A stretch of DNA of 64,000 nucleotides, from NCBI GenBank assembly GCA_949358305.1, contig CASHSZ010000070.1, forward strand, positions 62,001 to 126,000, given 5' to 3'. Origin of the DNA: Strigamia acuminata (taxonomy: Eukaryota; Arthropoda; Chilopoda; Geophilomorpha; Linotaeniidae). The position numbers and the translations under genes were made by a program. This document shows positions 34,490 to 45,601 of this stretch, one piece after another (within the stretch, counting starts at the first letter, position 1; each line of letters begins with the position of its first letter). The notes under the pieces were generated by a model, which saw only the letters and a list, made by a program, of their open reading frames with translations, had not been told where the DNA came from and did no database searches.

Positions 34490-36576
34490 GTGCGCGCGCA
34501 AGTTAAATGTGTACAGGACTGTGAGAAAATAAAACGTGTGTGGAAGAGTAAATGTTCTTTGGTGATCGCCATGAGTTCGTACTTTGTCGTGGGCGCGAAA
34601 TGTGTGTGATATATATGCTACTATGCGTGATGTAGCGCCGTCAGCGCGTTTCAGCACGCGATGTAGCGCCCTGAGCGCGTCCAAATGCGTACAGGTGTTC
34701 GACAGATGTGCCAGGGCTTCACGTGCATACGCGAAACATAAACATGAAGAAAACAGAAAAAACCGTTGTGTGTGATGTTTATAAAGACACATTACACAAA
34801 GAATACTACTCTTCATACAAAAAGCAATAAACTTTATACATATTGCAATAAACTTACAAAATGGTAAAAATAAAATACTGGAAAACATGGCCTTGAATAA
34901 TAGTGGAAAACATGGCGTACTGCCTTGAATACCCCCTTGAATACGTCGCACCGCATCATCTCGCCTCACTTCTCGTCTTGGAAATAAATAAACGCCCCGG
35001 CGTTTATTCGAGGCAATGTCCAACTTGGGCTTTCATTCGCGCCTCACATCCCGCCTTGGTAATAAATAAACGCCCCGGCGTTTATTCGAGGCACATCACC
35101 CACACCTCCCCGGCGTTCAAACGAGTAGCTGCGCGTATTTGACCCCGGTTTTTATTCTTTCAAATTGTCGTGTGTTTTCAAAGTTCTTAATTTGTTCAAA
35201 AACAAACAAAATGGCTATTTGTTGATTTTTAATTGATTTTATCGATTTCTGTTCGTTTTTTGCTGGTTTTTAATCGATTTTTCTGTATTTTTGATCAATT
35301 TTTGCCAATTGTAATCGTTATTTGTCATTCTGAATTGATTATTGTCAGGTTTCAGTCGATTTTTGTCGATTTCTGATCAATGTTTATACATTTCTTATCA
35401 TTTTGTGTAGATTTCTGTTGAATTTTAATCATATTTCTTCGTTTTTATTCAATTTTTGTCCCATGCTCCGCGATCAGTTCGAATAATTGACACCATACTG
35501 TGCTTTTACTCATATTCAAGATGGCGTCGCAAACTCAAGGTCGAATTCCGCTGAATTCATTTATTGCGACTGTTTGCGCTCCATACATGCGAAAAGGATT
35601 ATGGGAAAAATCCTCAATGCAGGTCATTTTGGTGTCAAATGAGCGAGGAAGGCTGGAGATAAGGAAAATTGGTGAAATTTCAAAAAAAAGCTAAACAATC
35701 AAAATTTACATGAAGCTCAATTTTTCTAACTGGAAATGCATGTATCGTCAATTTCGGGATATTTTAGGGGTGAAATTGACTGGGAAGGGACCCCCACATT
35801 CCCCATGCGTCAACGCGCGCGTTGACGAAATTCAAATCCAGGTTTTCACACAGCCCCACGTTATTTTCGGGTTCCAATTGCCGTATTGCCGTATTGCCTC
35901 AAATAAACGCCGGGGCGTTTATTAATTTTCATTAATTTTCCAGACCGGAAATGAGGCGAGGTGATGCGGTACGATGCAAAATTGCGAGATGTAGTTTGCT
36001 TTATTTGTTAAAACAAATTAGGCGTCACTAATTCACCTGTATTAGGGTTTCAATGTGTGAAATTTCAAAATTTATCGGTTCCGTCAAAACGCCATTGAAA
36101 AGTTACATTTTTATAACGTTTCAATGATGAAAACGGCCATTTTTGATGAAAAACAGCCATTTTTTATAGAAAAAACGACGAAGAAAGCCATTTTCACTAT
36201 GAAAAATGGCTGAAAATGACCATTTTGACGAAAAACGGCCATTTTTACTACGAAAAATGGCTAAAAATGCCACTTGAGTGAGTGCAAGTACATTTGGTGA
36301 TGTACTATCGCGAGCGCGCGCGTTTTTGTGCAGTACAATGTGCTGATTAAACCAACAGCATTATAGAGTGATTACATTGTTCATTTGTGTTTTTAAGTTA
36401 CAAAATGGTACAAAATCATAAAATAAACTTGTAAAGTGCAATTTCTGCGGATTGATCAAAATCCGCAAAATCCGCCGCAAAATTGCGAACAGGGGATCAG
36501 CATATAGGCAGCCGTAATGTTAAAAATGGGGTCCCTTTCGCACTCCGCAAAATCCGCATGCGCGCCATAAGGTTAA
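34490..36576. repeat. F block, copy 2, left flank of retroelement island
   Basis: This is a near-identical copy of 15505-17591 at an offset of 18,985 bp. It ends CCATAAGG-TTAA (36573-36576), immediately followed by copia-1 sequence. With the adjacent A units it forms the left arm of the inverted repeat 32948-36576 / 60372-64000. The internal MITE-like element lies at 34936-35986. No gene is supported. Confidence 0.85.
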
Positions 36577-36713
36577 TCAAAAGGAAAATAATAAAGTCGA
36601 ATCACCGAGCCGGGTACTGTAATTGAAAAACTCTACGAAAGCCCGAATATTCCCACTGAAACTCGATGATTCTCACAATCGGGAAAAACTAACACAGGAA
36701 TGTCACGATAAAG

Positions 36714-39491
36714 TTACAATCGGAAAATTCGAGAAATCAACGATTGTAAACGTTCCGATCCGAGCCACTTCGTGAAGATGTCGGCGACGTTAAGATCGCC
36801 GGGCACTTTGCGGAGTTCGAAACGTCCCGCCGTATACCACTCCCTGAGCCAGTGATATCGTACACGAATATGTCGAGTTTTCGAAGTTTCGACATCAGTG
36901 GAAGTAAACTGTATGGCAGAGAGAGCGTCGGAATAGATGACGAGTCGCGATAATCGGTTGAGGACCGGAAACTGAAGATAAACGTGGTCCAACCAGTAAA
37001 GTTCCTTGACACACTCAACAAGGGCGATAAATTCTGCTTCCATTGTTGAGCATGCCACGGTCGACTGTTTACGACAGGACCAGCCGATTGGAATGTTGCC
37101 GATGAAAGTGATATAGCCGCCGAAACTCAATGATGTCTCCGGATCGCATGCCCACGAAGCGTCGGTGTAAGCCCACAATTGCGAAGACGTACAGCCGGAT
37201 AATTCGATGCAAAAGTGCGCGGTGTTAGCGACGTACTGTAGAACTTGAAGTAATGCTCGGATGTGGGTCTTATTATAGCAGGTGTTGTATTGCGATAAAT
37301 GGATAACTGAGTAAAGTATATCGGGGCGTGTCCTCGAAGCCAAGAATAACAGTGATCCTATCAGCGAGCGGTATGGGAAATCTTCCAAATTCTCGGTCGA
37401 TCCTCTGACGAGTGTCGTCCCGGGTGTCACGGGAACTTTCACGAGCTTGTTGGTCGAGGTACCAAACTTTTTGATGATCTTCGCAATATAAGCACGTTGG
37501 GAAATGAATGTGCGTCCCATATCGCGGATGAACTCGACGCCTAACAATTTCGTAATCGGACCGAGGTTAACGATTTGGAATTTCGAACTGATAAGTTGGA
37601 TCAATTGGTCGAAAACACTGTCGGACGCGTAGAATAAAATAATATCGTCCACGTAGACTAACATGATGGCGGAATTTCCGAAGACGTAGACACAATTGCA
37701 CGCGGGCATTCTTCGGAATCCGAGGTCTCGAAGCGTTTCGTCCAATTTTTCGAACCACTGTCTTCCAGACTGGTGAAGTCCGTAAAGTGACTTAATGAGA
37801 AGCCACACATTGTTGGGGTTGGAACATGTGGCACCTGCAGGGATCCGCATATAGACCTTGTGTTTAAGTTCGCCATACAGGTACGCACATTTCACATCTA
37901 AGTGTGCATCCTTCCAACCACGCAACACGACGAGAAGACAGAAGAATAAACGGATTAAGACAAAATTCACCACCGGACTAAAAACTTCATCGTAGTCGAC
38001 TCCGAGAGTTTGACGAAAACCCTGGGCGACTAAACGAGCTCGATATCTGGTGATCGTCCCTGCTGCATCGGTCTTCAGCTTAAAAAGCCATTTGCAGCCA
38101 AGAATCGTAGTATCCGGTGGTCTTGGAACTTCGAGATAAACTTCTCTTTCGGTAAACGTGTCGAGCTCTTCCTTAATGGCTTCGCGCCATTTCGGAGCGT
38201 CGGAAAATTTCGAGATTTCAGCGTAGGAAGCTGGTTCCGTTCTGCAGAGATGAGCCGCATGGCGAGCACCCGGAATAGTCGGCAATGTGTACTCGATGTT
38301 GCTCCAAATAAACAAACTGGGGTCATAATCGATGTTGTTGAGCATACAGTATTCATCAACATCTCTCTGAGATCTAAGTCGAATGCCGGGCATCGGAAAG
38401 TAGTAAACGTCCGTTTTAATCGATCCCGGAACTTGATCCTTCCGAAGGTGTTCCTCGCGTCTCCAATCACTGCACTCGGAATCTCCCCCAATGGGTCGCC
38501 AAATATATGCAGTATGGCGATCCGTAGCAGGCAAGACTTCTGTCCCGACTATGTGCTGAATTGGAGCAGGAGACATTGGAGTATCGTCAAATACCGACAC
38601 TGTATGAGAAAGATCTGCTCCACGGGTTTTCCGGCGATACGTGATGTATCTGGCTGGGGAACCTAGCGGTGATTGGCGAGGAGACTGCTCTGCGGATGTC
38701 CCTGTGAAATCAGACGTCCTTGGAAGGATAGATAGGTCATCAAAGTTAGCAATATCGTCATCTGTGTCTCCTTCCTGATAGAGGATGGGATACGATTGGG
38801 AATGTCCTAGGCTTGCCGAACTTGGTAATTGCAGTGCACATGCATCCAACAATAACTGCTCTGGCGTTGTCGGAGGCGGCAATTGCATGACCGGTGTATG
38901 AACAGAGTGAGATGTCGATACGCCGCTGGCATGGCTAGCTCCACCATTATCGGAATCGTCGTCGGAATGATCAGAATGTTCGGAATCGGATCCTCTTGGC
39001 CAGTCATGGAACTGTACGTTGTCGTTAAACGAAACCGATTGCTGTCCGACATCAGAAAAAGTTTCTTCGGGCCGTTGAGATGCGCCACGAAGAGATTTCC
39101 GATATGATTGGCGTTCATCGATCTTGACGTAAACCGTTTCGTAAACTCGATCTTCTACCGGATTCCAAACTCTATATCCGCGGGTACCAGTCGCGTAACC
39201 AACGAGATATCCCTCCCATGCACGCAGATCTAGTTTCTTGCGGCCTGGCGCGGTGTAATGCACCCAGCATTTGGACCCCATTTTGGGTAGGTGTCGTAAA
39301 GACAATGCTCGTTGTCGCCATAGAATATAGGGAATCTGATTATTTAATCTCGAATGCGGGCTTCGGTTCTTCACATATGCAAAAGTAACTGCGACTTCCG
39401 CCCAAAGGTCGTCCGGGAGTTGAGTTTCAAAGATAAGAGATCGAACACTGTCGGCCATTGTTCGATTTATGCGTTCTGCAGTCCCGTTCAT
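36714..39491 (-). pseudogene. pol: Copia-1 pol, C-terminal part: integrase end, MBD-like, RT, RNase H
   Basis: A 925-codon frame begins just after the ochre codon that splits integrase and is in frame with the part at 39522-41198. Residues 1-30 carry the integrase catalytic Glu region (GTAERINRT). Residues 80-130 resemble the GKGxxxx-type integrase tail with a YLVGYATGTRGYRVW motif. Residues 130-335 are a Ser/Asp-rich linker. Residues 343-382 resemble a methyl-CpG-binding domain (W343, DVYY 361-364, RLRS 371-374). Reverse transcriptase runs from about 430 to 690 with YVDD at 613-616. RNase H is in the last 160 residues (YTDASW 775-780, STMEAE 815-820, SDALSAI, KTRHI). The frame is otherwise intact, so inactivation looks recent. 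Confidence 0.93.
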
Positions 39492-39521
39492 TTGAGGTGA
39501 CGTAGGATTGGTCCGCTGTCC

Positions 39522-41198
39522 TTAGATGCCCTTTTCTTTGAGGTAGTTCAGAAATTCATTTGACATGAATTCGCCGCCGCGGTCGGATCTAATCGCTTTC
39601 ACACGCGTATTCTGAATTCGTTCAACGCGGGCGACAAAGTCTTTGAATGCCCCAAAGGTTTGCGACTTCTGGGCCAACGGGATAATCCACGTATAACGTG
39701 TGGCATCGTCGATAATGGTGAAAACATAATCCGAACCGCCCAGTGATGTGAGCGGGGCTGGCCCCCACAAATCCATGTGTAGAAGATCCAAAGGTTTCGA
39801 TGTACAGGGATTCGGGTCCGGTTTATGTGAAGCTCTGGTCGATTTAGCAATTCTGCAGTCGTTACACGACAATTCTTGTTGGACTTCAGCTGGTTGCAGA
39901 CCATAAACTTGGTCGTTGGCTGCCAGAAGCTTCATTGCATTAGTATGCAGGTGACCGAGACGACTGTGCCATAGACCGGTGGCGTCTTTAACCGAAGCAG
40001 GATTAGCAATTACCTTCTTCTGTAACGGAGGTGAATTGCCGGGAGGAGGGGAAGTCGGTATTAACTGCAGAACATTGGAATAGGACTGTGTGGTCGGATT
40101 GACAATGACCGGTGGAGGAATAGGAGTAAGGACGGGAAAAAGTGTAGGATCGGTCAGGTTTGGAATTGGTTGGGTGGGAATTGCCTTCACACTCTCAACC
40201 GCTGGCGGATCAAAACGATAGTCTGTAATTTCCCGTTGCTTTTGTTTTCCTTTAACCGGTTTCGGAACATTGTCGAAATCCACTTCTGTCGTGATCATTG
40301 TTTTGACAGGTTGAATTGTCGGCTGAGCAGTTGTCGATACCGTCGTCGAACTGATGGGAACCGAGCACAAACCGTCCAAATAATAAAGTCCACCACGTTC
40401 TCGAGCACGAATAATCGGTGTGCGAATATCTGTCTGATAAGCATTGAACTCGCCATTGAAGATATGGATGTGATGGCGCGTTTTATCGATTTTCGACACT
40501 GAAATCAAATTGGCTTCAAAATTCGGTGCATATAAGACGTTTGTTAAATCGAGCACGCAATCAGCATCGTCGATCGACGTAAGAAGCTGAACTGTTCCTC
40601 GCCCAGTGACTTGGGATTTGCCTTGGCCTAATTCAATATCGAAAGGCGGAATGTTTGTAAAAGCGGTGAATAAAGCTCGTACATGGGTCACGTGGTCGGT
40701 AGCGCCGCAGTCAACAATCCACTCATTGGATTGCATAAGGTGGGCAACTGGGCGCTCAACGACTTGCGGTGCACTGCAGAAAAATGTCCCTTTCCGAACT
40801 GGATGTGAACTCCCTCGAGGACGAGTATCTTCGACCTTGGCGACGGCGTTCTTGTTCCGTCTTCGACTCTTGCTTCTCGAGGAGCGTTGCACGGAAGCCG
40901 TCGACTGATTCGGGTTCGGATTCTCACGTCGAGGGTGGGGGCACTTATTTGCGTAGTGGCCCATCTGGTCGCAATTGAAACACCGAATAGTTGACAAATC
41001 ACGAGCACCGGATTTATTGCGTTGGCGAAACTGTCCTTTCGCAGAAGCATGAGCCGTCGGAGGAGTTGTTCGAAGCAGACCCGCCGATCTTAAACGAGAT
41101 TGTTCGGATATCAACTGTTCGGCAACCAAAGTCGGTGTAAATTTGTCATCCGGCCAATGGTAAATTGCGAATGTTGCCTGGGCATACTCAGGTGGCAA
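39522..41198 (-). pseudogene. pol: Copia-1 gag (C-terminal), protease and integrase core
   Basis: A 558-codon frame closes at an ochre codon (39522-39524) where the reading otherwise continues in frame into the next part. It holds the CCHC zinc knuckle CFNCDQMGHYANKC (residues 73-86). The aspartic protease has an active-site motif of WIVDCGATDH, so Cys replaces the usual Ser or Thr after the Asp. The integrase zinc-binding HHCC region is LWHSRLGH ... CNDCRIAKS. The first two catalytic acids are in HMDLWGP and RSDRGGEF. The apparent start is not the true start: coding enters from the gag frame at 41111-41752 through a one-base frameshift near 41230. Confidence 0.92.
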
Positions 41199-41752
41199 TC
41201 CCTTAAGATACTGTGATATGCGTGGTGGTCGGGCGAAGTTTCCTCCTTAACGTCCTTTAATTGCCTAACATAGTGATCGACTCTGGCAATAAAATCCGGC
41301 ATATCCTCGTTGGGTCCAATCTGGAGATTTAAAAACTCCCAACGCATGGCTGCTCTTCTGGCCCGTGAGCTTGGCGCATAAATCTTAGCCAGCGCGTCCC
41401 ACGCCTCTTTCGGCGTGTTACACGTATCTAAAACCAATCGTTTGGGCTCGCTGACTTGAATATAGATGTGGCCGAGGGCTTTATCTTTCTTGGTCATGTA
41501 CCGATCCTTCTCTTTTTCACTTAAAGTTAGTAAATGTTCGGCTTCTTTATCTTCGGTAACATGCCTCCAAAGGCCCTCGGACTTTAGCGCTGCCACTGCT
41601 CGTAGTTTCCAACTCCGAGTACGGGGATTTTGCTCGATGAATCTCCGGATTTGTGCATCGTGGCGTTGGAAAACTGACACGTCGCGTGAAACACACTGAC
41701 TCAAGGAAATGGCACACAGGAGACACCGTAGCACTGCACGAAGATGAAGCAC
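41111..41752 (-). pseudogene. gag: Copia-1 gag, N-terminal part
   Basis: This frame carries a typical copia gag helical region: SWKLRAVAALKSEGLW, then a KEAWDALAKIY motif, then WEFLNLQIGPNEDMPDFIARVD, all family-typical of the UBN2/DUF4219-like gag. After about residue 178 (PDHHAY) the frame goes out of register; the proper continuation (SQYLKGLPPEYAQ) is one frame over. The N-terminal 40 residues do not look like gag, so the true start is unclear and another small indel may lie near 41650. Confidence 0.75.
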
Positions 41753-42700
41753 AACACTTGATTCGAAGCACTTTCGAGGCGGAAACCGTCAAATTGGGCA
41801 ATTCCTTCTGAAGGAATTCAAAAACCTCCGGTAGCCAGTCTGAGAGGGTCCGATCGGTGCACCTGGGCCCGCGGGAAACCTCACTTGTACCACGACAAGC
41901 ATTACCGGAGAATACGTAATCGCTTGATCGGATTCGATCGAAGGGCGAATACGATGCTAAATGTCCCCCAAAAGCCTTAAATATTATCTTAATGCTAACA
42001 AAGTAATGTCGACAAGAAGGAGAAATAGGCGAATCTAATTGCGGATGCAATCCTCGTGCAAATGAAGGCACGGCGCAGCTTTCTCGAAAAGCTGGAGAAA
42101 GCGCAATTCGGACGTTAATGTCCGAATTCTTCTCGAAAATTCGAGGCTCTTCGTCCGCTTGAAAAGATCGGTGATAACCGTCGTTCGCCGGGGAACTAAG
42201 CGGCCAATAATCTAGTATTGGATTCTCGTTGTATCCGCCGCAACGTGCTAAGCGGAGAAGCGAATCCAAAATGACGAAAAACCTGAAAATAAATTTAAAT
42301 TCGCCGATATTCGCGAATCCCGCGTAATTTCGGACGAAAATTAAACGAATCGGTGGAAATATAGACAGCCCTGGCTGTCTGGAACGTCGGCGATACGTTG
42401 TGGACGTACGGCGGACGAAAATCGGGCCGAAAATCGATGATACCTGCAAAAATACAAATTTTGTCTCGAAATTCGCGAAACCCGCGCAATTTCGGACAAA
42501 ATCAGCCAAATAGTGAAGGAATAGACAGCCCTGGCTGTCTAGAACGTTGCTGGTACGTCGTAGACGTTCGAAAAACGAAAAATTCGGGCCGGAAATCGTC
42601 GTAACCTGAAAATAATCAATTTCGGCGCAAAAATCGCGAAATTCGCGGATTTCACGTCGAAAAATTAACGGAATAAATGGCCAACTAGCAAGGAACCATC
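41753..42700 (-). other. Copia-1 long 5' leader with tandem hairpins
   Basis: About 950 bp separate the primer site from gag. Two diverged repeats of about 160 bp (around 42300-42440 and 42465-42600) each carry a perfect hairpin with arms AGACAGCC / GGCTGTCT around CT (42363-42380 and 42523-42540). Such leader hairpins could serve RNA dimerisation or packaging; that is inference. A 412-codon frame through this region (41547-42785) has no recognisable domain. Confidence 0.55.
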
Positions 42701-42711
42701 CTCTGCTACCA
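42701..42711 (-). other. Copia-1 primer-binding site (initiator-Met tRNA type)
   Basis: The minus strand reads TGGTAGCAGAG, the same primer site as copia-2 (52166-52180), which is typical of copia elements primed by a half initiator-Met tRNA. A second, inverted copy (TGGTAGCAGAGG on the plus strand, about 42724-42735) makes a palindrome around AATTGTAGTTAAC. Confidence 0.75.
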
Positions 42712-42713
42712 AT

Positions 42714-43133
42714 TGTAGTTAACTGGTAGCAGAGGAGCGCGCAGATGTCGGCAAATTGCCGACTGGAAGCGTGAATTGACGCCAAAATGGCGTTGAAAAT
42801 ACTCGGCGGTTAATTCCGATAACGGAATGACGTTTCGGAAATGGCGCGCGGTTTAAGACCGCTTATAATCGCCAGACTAGCACACAAAGTGCTTTAAATC
42901 AAAGACAAATATTTAAAAATATAAAAAACGATTTAATAAAGGCAAAAATCTTACATAATCTGCTTTGGAAAGCTGAGAGCTGCACAAACCCATGTGCAGC
43001 GCCATGTTGGAAAAGAGATGAGAGTGACGCAGCACTCTGGTGACAAATATTGGCATTTAACATTAAATTAAAGAACAAATCATATTGAAAAACATTATGC
43101 AGGTATGGAATTACATACGGTACAGCACACAAT
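42714..43133 (-). other. Probable copia-1 5' LTR remnant and unassigned DNA
   Basis: The LTR should abut the primer site, and the minus strand there ends CTACA (plus-strand TGTAG at 42714). A minus-strand TATA-like ATTATAAGC lies near 42866. No outer LTR end, target duplication or matching 3' LTR could be found. The rest, to 43133, shows no gene. Confidence 0.4.
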
Positions 43134-44189
43134 GTGTGCAGAAAGCGAAATATAACGAATAAGACATCAAACATCGAAATAACTGATTTGAAATTGAATT
43201 ATATAAAGTATAAACATTTGATATCGATAATAAATTTGGTCTTAGGACCAACAGTGACGAGTATTAGCGATTTTAATAATACTCGCGCAGGTTTGAGACG
43301 GTCGGCAGACGACGCGACTCAACCGCGTAACAATAAAATGAAATATAAATTTACTAACAGTAAAGGTGCAAGTGTGCTCGATTCTGGAGGGGAGTTGGAT
43401 GTAAGTTCAGTACTCTCCGCCTCCGACGATTCGAACTCGTTTATGCCGACCGATTCGCAACCAGTCAATCCACGATTGATGCAAGCTATGGCCGGTCAAA
43501 AGATTAGGAAGTGGACTACTCCACCCCTCGCCGCGGACGTTTCGATGCATCTCGGAGTTGAAGTACCGGCAGATAAGTCCAAACCTCAATCCACTATTCC
43601 TACATCGAAAGGTTTACCGAATGTGGAGCAGTTAACAAAACACATTTCGCAGATTCGTATGGACCCATTCTCAGGCGACCGTACTGCGGCGAGGATCTTT
43701 TTGATACAATTGCGTTCAAACTTGTCTTTCGCCGAATTACAGCTTGATTATGTGGCCCAACGATTCCTGTCTAGATTTTTTACAGGAGATGCGTTATCGT
43801 GGTGGCATTCAACGATGCCTGTGAAGACCTGGGATGAGTTCGAAATAGCATTTTAAACCCGTTTCGTGCCTTCAGATAGTCAGTTACTTGCGAAAGTGGT
43901 GACTGTTAAACAGGCAAAAGATGTGACAGCGCTACAGATCTGGACAGATTTGGACGCACTGTTTATTCAAATGCAGGTACCTATAACTGATAAAAATAAA
44001 ATAAATTATGCTTTAGCAGCTATGACAAAAGAAACTTGCAACATGGCGGCAAACACTTTGGCCTGGGATCACTCCTGGCTGGGTCAAAAGTGCTCACGTG
44101 CACGTTTCGCACCCGCAGCTTTGGCCATGGAAAGGTTTAGAGACCCAACCAGTGTGATTATACCGCACTGGCAAGCGCCACGAACCTAA
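43134..44189 (+). pseudogene. gag: Decayed gypsy-like gag
   Basis: Two stretches in the same frame (43134-43853 and 43857-44189) are separated by one TAA (43854-43856). The region around 43640-44000 carries a Retrotrans_gag-type pattern: PFSGDRTAARIFLIQLRSN, FTGDALSWWHS, TWDEFEIAF, then TRFVPSDSQLLAK. The frame ends in unrelated residues before 44189. It is followed in another frame by a zinc knuckle and then a protease-like piece, so the order gag-NC-PR of an LTR retrotransposon is kept, but RT and integrase are absent. Confidence 0.75.
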
Positions 44190-44191
44190 AG

Positions 44192-44530
44192 AGTGGAGAT
44201 AGAACGCGGAGTTGGCTGAAGCCTCCAACGGGTAAACCTGCAGCGACTCCTAGTGAGAAGCAAGCAGACGCCCCTAAGACCGCTACAACTCGCCCCACGT
44301 CTAACCTCTTAAAAGATCACGCGATTGCATCCCCCGGTGCAGGTTGCTGGCATTGTGGTGGCCCGCATTTTGAGCGGGAATGCACGATCAAGCAGAAACT
44401 CGCCGGTAAGGCTGCAGAACGCGTGGCCCATCTGACCGAAGAACTAGCGAAAGCAGTGTTCCTCGCAAATGGGTACTTACAGAAAAAGTCTAAGTCGGAA
44501 AACGAGCCAGAGCAGGCGACGGAGGATTAA
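44192..44530 (+). pseudogene. Decayed gypsy-like nucleocapsid, CCHC knuckle
   Basis: An open frame of 112 codons before TAA (44528-44530) has a Pro/Thr/Lys-rich start and a single knuckle, CWHCGGPHFEREC (near 44350). This is a CX2CX4HX4C nucleic-acid-binding motif. A Lys/Glu-rich tail follows. It continues the decayed gag at 43134-44189 after a frameshift. Confidence 0.7.
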
Positions 44531-44586
44531 GTTTCCCCGAAGCCTGTGACCAGGTTGCCTCCATCTTAGCACCCAGTGGATCTGAC

Positions 44587-44967
44587 ATGGATGATGATAT
44601 CTTCACAGACTTCTCACTATCAGAACCGCACCCCTTCTCGGGAAACCCCGATGTTGAGGTGTTTGATACAGTACACGTTGCTGTTTGGGATTGGAATTGC
44701 CCTCTACCTTACATCAACGTTAGCATTAATGGCCATGAGACGAAAGCTTTGGTCGACTGCGGTGCGACTGGTCCTTATTGTTGGTTCCTATTCGGTTCCA
44801 CAAAGATTTCGAATGTCCAAGTAAATGAAATGAGAGTTGCACACGGTAGGATGAAACATAAACACGTCTTTACTCTACGGTATTTTTACAACAATTCAAT
44901 TGCACGTGCATTACGTGCGTGCAACGTTCACACATTTGATAACGTTAAAACTATTGACAATTTGTAA
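44587..44967 (+). pseudogene. Decayed retroelement aspartic protease fragment
   Basis: The 126-codon frame contains PYINVSINGHETKALVDCGATGPY, where the DCGATG core is the retropepsin active site with Cys after Asp. The similarity fades after about 44860 and the second protease half is missing. It follows the zinc knuckle by about 55 bp, consistent with one decayed gypsy-like element ending near 44900. DNA from 44968 to 45106 is AT-rich and shows nothing. Confidence 0.6.
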
Positions 44968-45106
44968 CAATAGATTAAATCTAACAAACCCTCCTTACAA
45001 ATTTTTATAAGTTTTAAAATGAATTAAGAAAAACTAAAACTAACATTCAATGAAATTCGAAAACAAAAACAAAAAACATGAATAAAATATTATTTCGAAC
45101 TTAAAA

Positions 45107-45601
45107 CTATTTGTCTTTGTCTTCGTTCTTCTCTTCGTCCTCGTTTATCTTAACTTCTCCTCTCAGACTCACGCCGTCGCGTCCGTCCATGAATTTGTCT
45201 TTCGCGACCGCCTTCGTCAGGAAATCAGCAATCATGTCACCTGTTGGTAAATGGATTAATTCAATGTTGCCAAGTTTTATCTCGTCCCTTATGAACATCA
45301 AGTGTCGGTTCATATGTTTAGTTCTTCCAAACTGGTTCGAACCGCACAAAATCTGCATTGCTGGTTGACTGTCCGTGAAGATTGGTACTTTTCTCTGCAC
45401 ACAGCTTCCTTCGCCCACTTCACTCAAAAAGTCTCGCGCCCATTTTATGGATTTCAGCAATTCGCAGATGGCCAAAATCTCGCTTTCTGTCGATGACATC
45501 GCGACTAATCGTTGTTTTTTGGTTTTCCACGTTATTGTTGTTGATCCAATTTTTACTATCATCCCTGTATGTGATTTTGCATCTTGGGTGACGTTCCAGC
45601 T
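45107..45601 (-). pseudogene. pol: Copia-3 RNase H fragment, cut by gypsy LTR
   Basis: This is the C-terminal RNase H of a third Ty1/copia lineage. It reads in frame from SWNVTQDAKSHTG through TWKTKKQRLVAMSSTESEI, FTDSQPAMQIL, RTKHMNRHLMFIRDEI and LPTGDMIADFLTKAV to an acidic Lys/Glu tail and stop at 45107. The sequence breaks at 45601/45602, exactly where the gypsy 5' LTR starts (TGTGGTGACC), between the residues expected as Asp-Ala and Ser-Trp. The rest of copia-3 is not in the window. Confidence 0.88.

Larger units (their letters stand above)
36577..42713 (-). mobile_element. Copia-1, Ty1/copia retrotransposon, truncated at its 3' end
   Basis: The order on the minus strand is: iMet-type primer site (42701-42711), leader of about 950 bp, gag, protease, integrase, MBD-like module, reverse transcriptase and RNase H, with the pol stop at 36714. 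Only 137 bp remain between that stop and the F junction (36576/36577), so most or all of the 3' LTR is missing. Coding is broken by one frameshift in gag (near 41230) and one ochre codon in integrase (39522-39524). The gag-protease-integrase-RT-RNase H order is diagnostic of Ty1/copia. The 5' LTR should lie just right of 42713 but its outer end was not found. Confidence 0.9.

Noticed and set aside
38250-38666. Plus-strand ORFs antisense to copia and gypsy pol (also 53337-54047 minus)
   Set aside because: They are shadows of strongly coding frames on the other strand with no independent features.
41547-42785. 412-codon minus-strand ORF upstream of copia-1 gag
   Set aside because: It covers the leader, primer site and part of the LTR in one frame and overlaps gag in another. 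No domain, so taken as chance openness.
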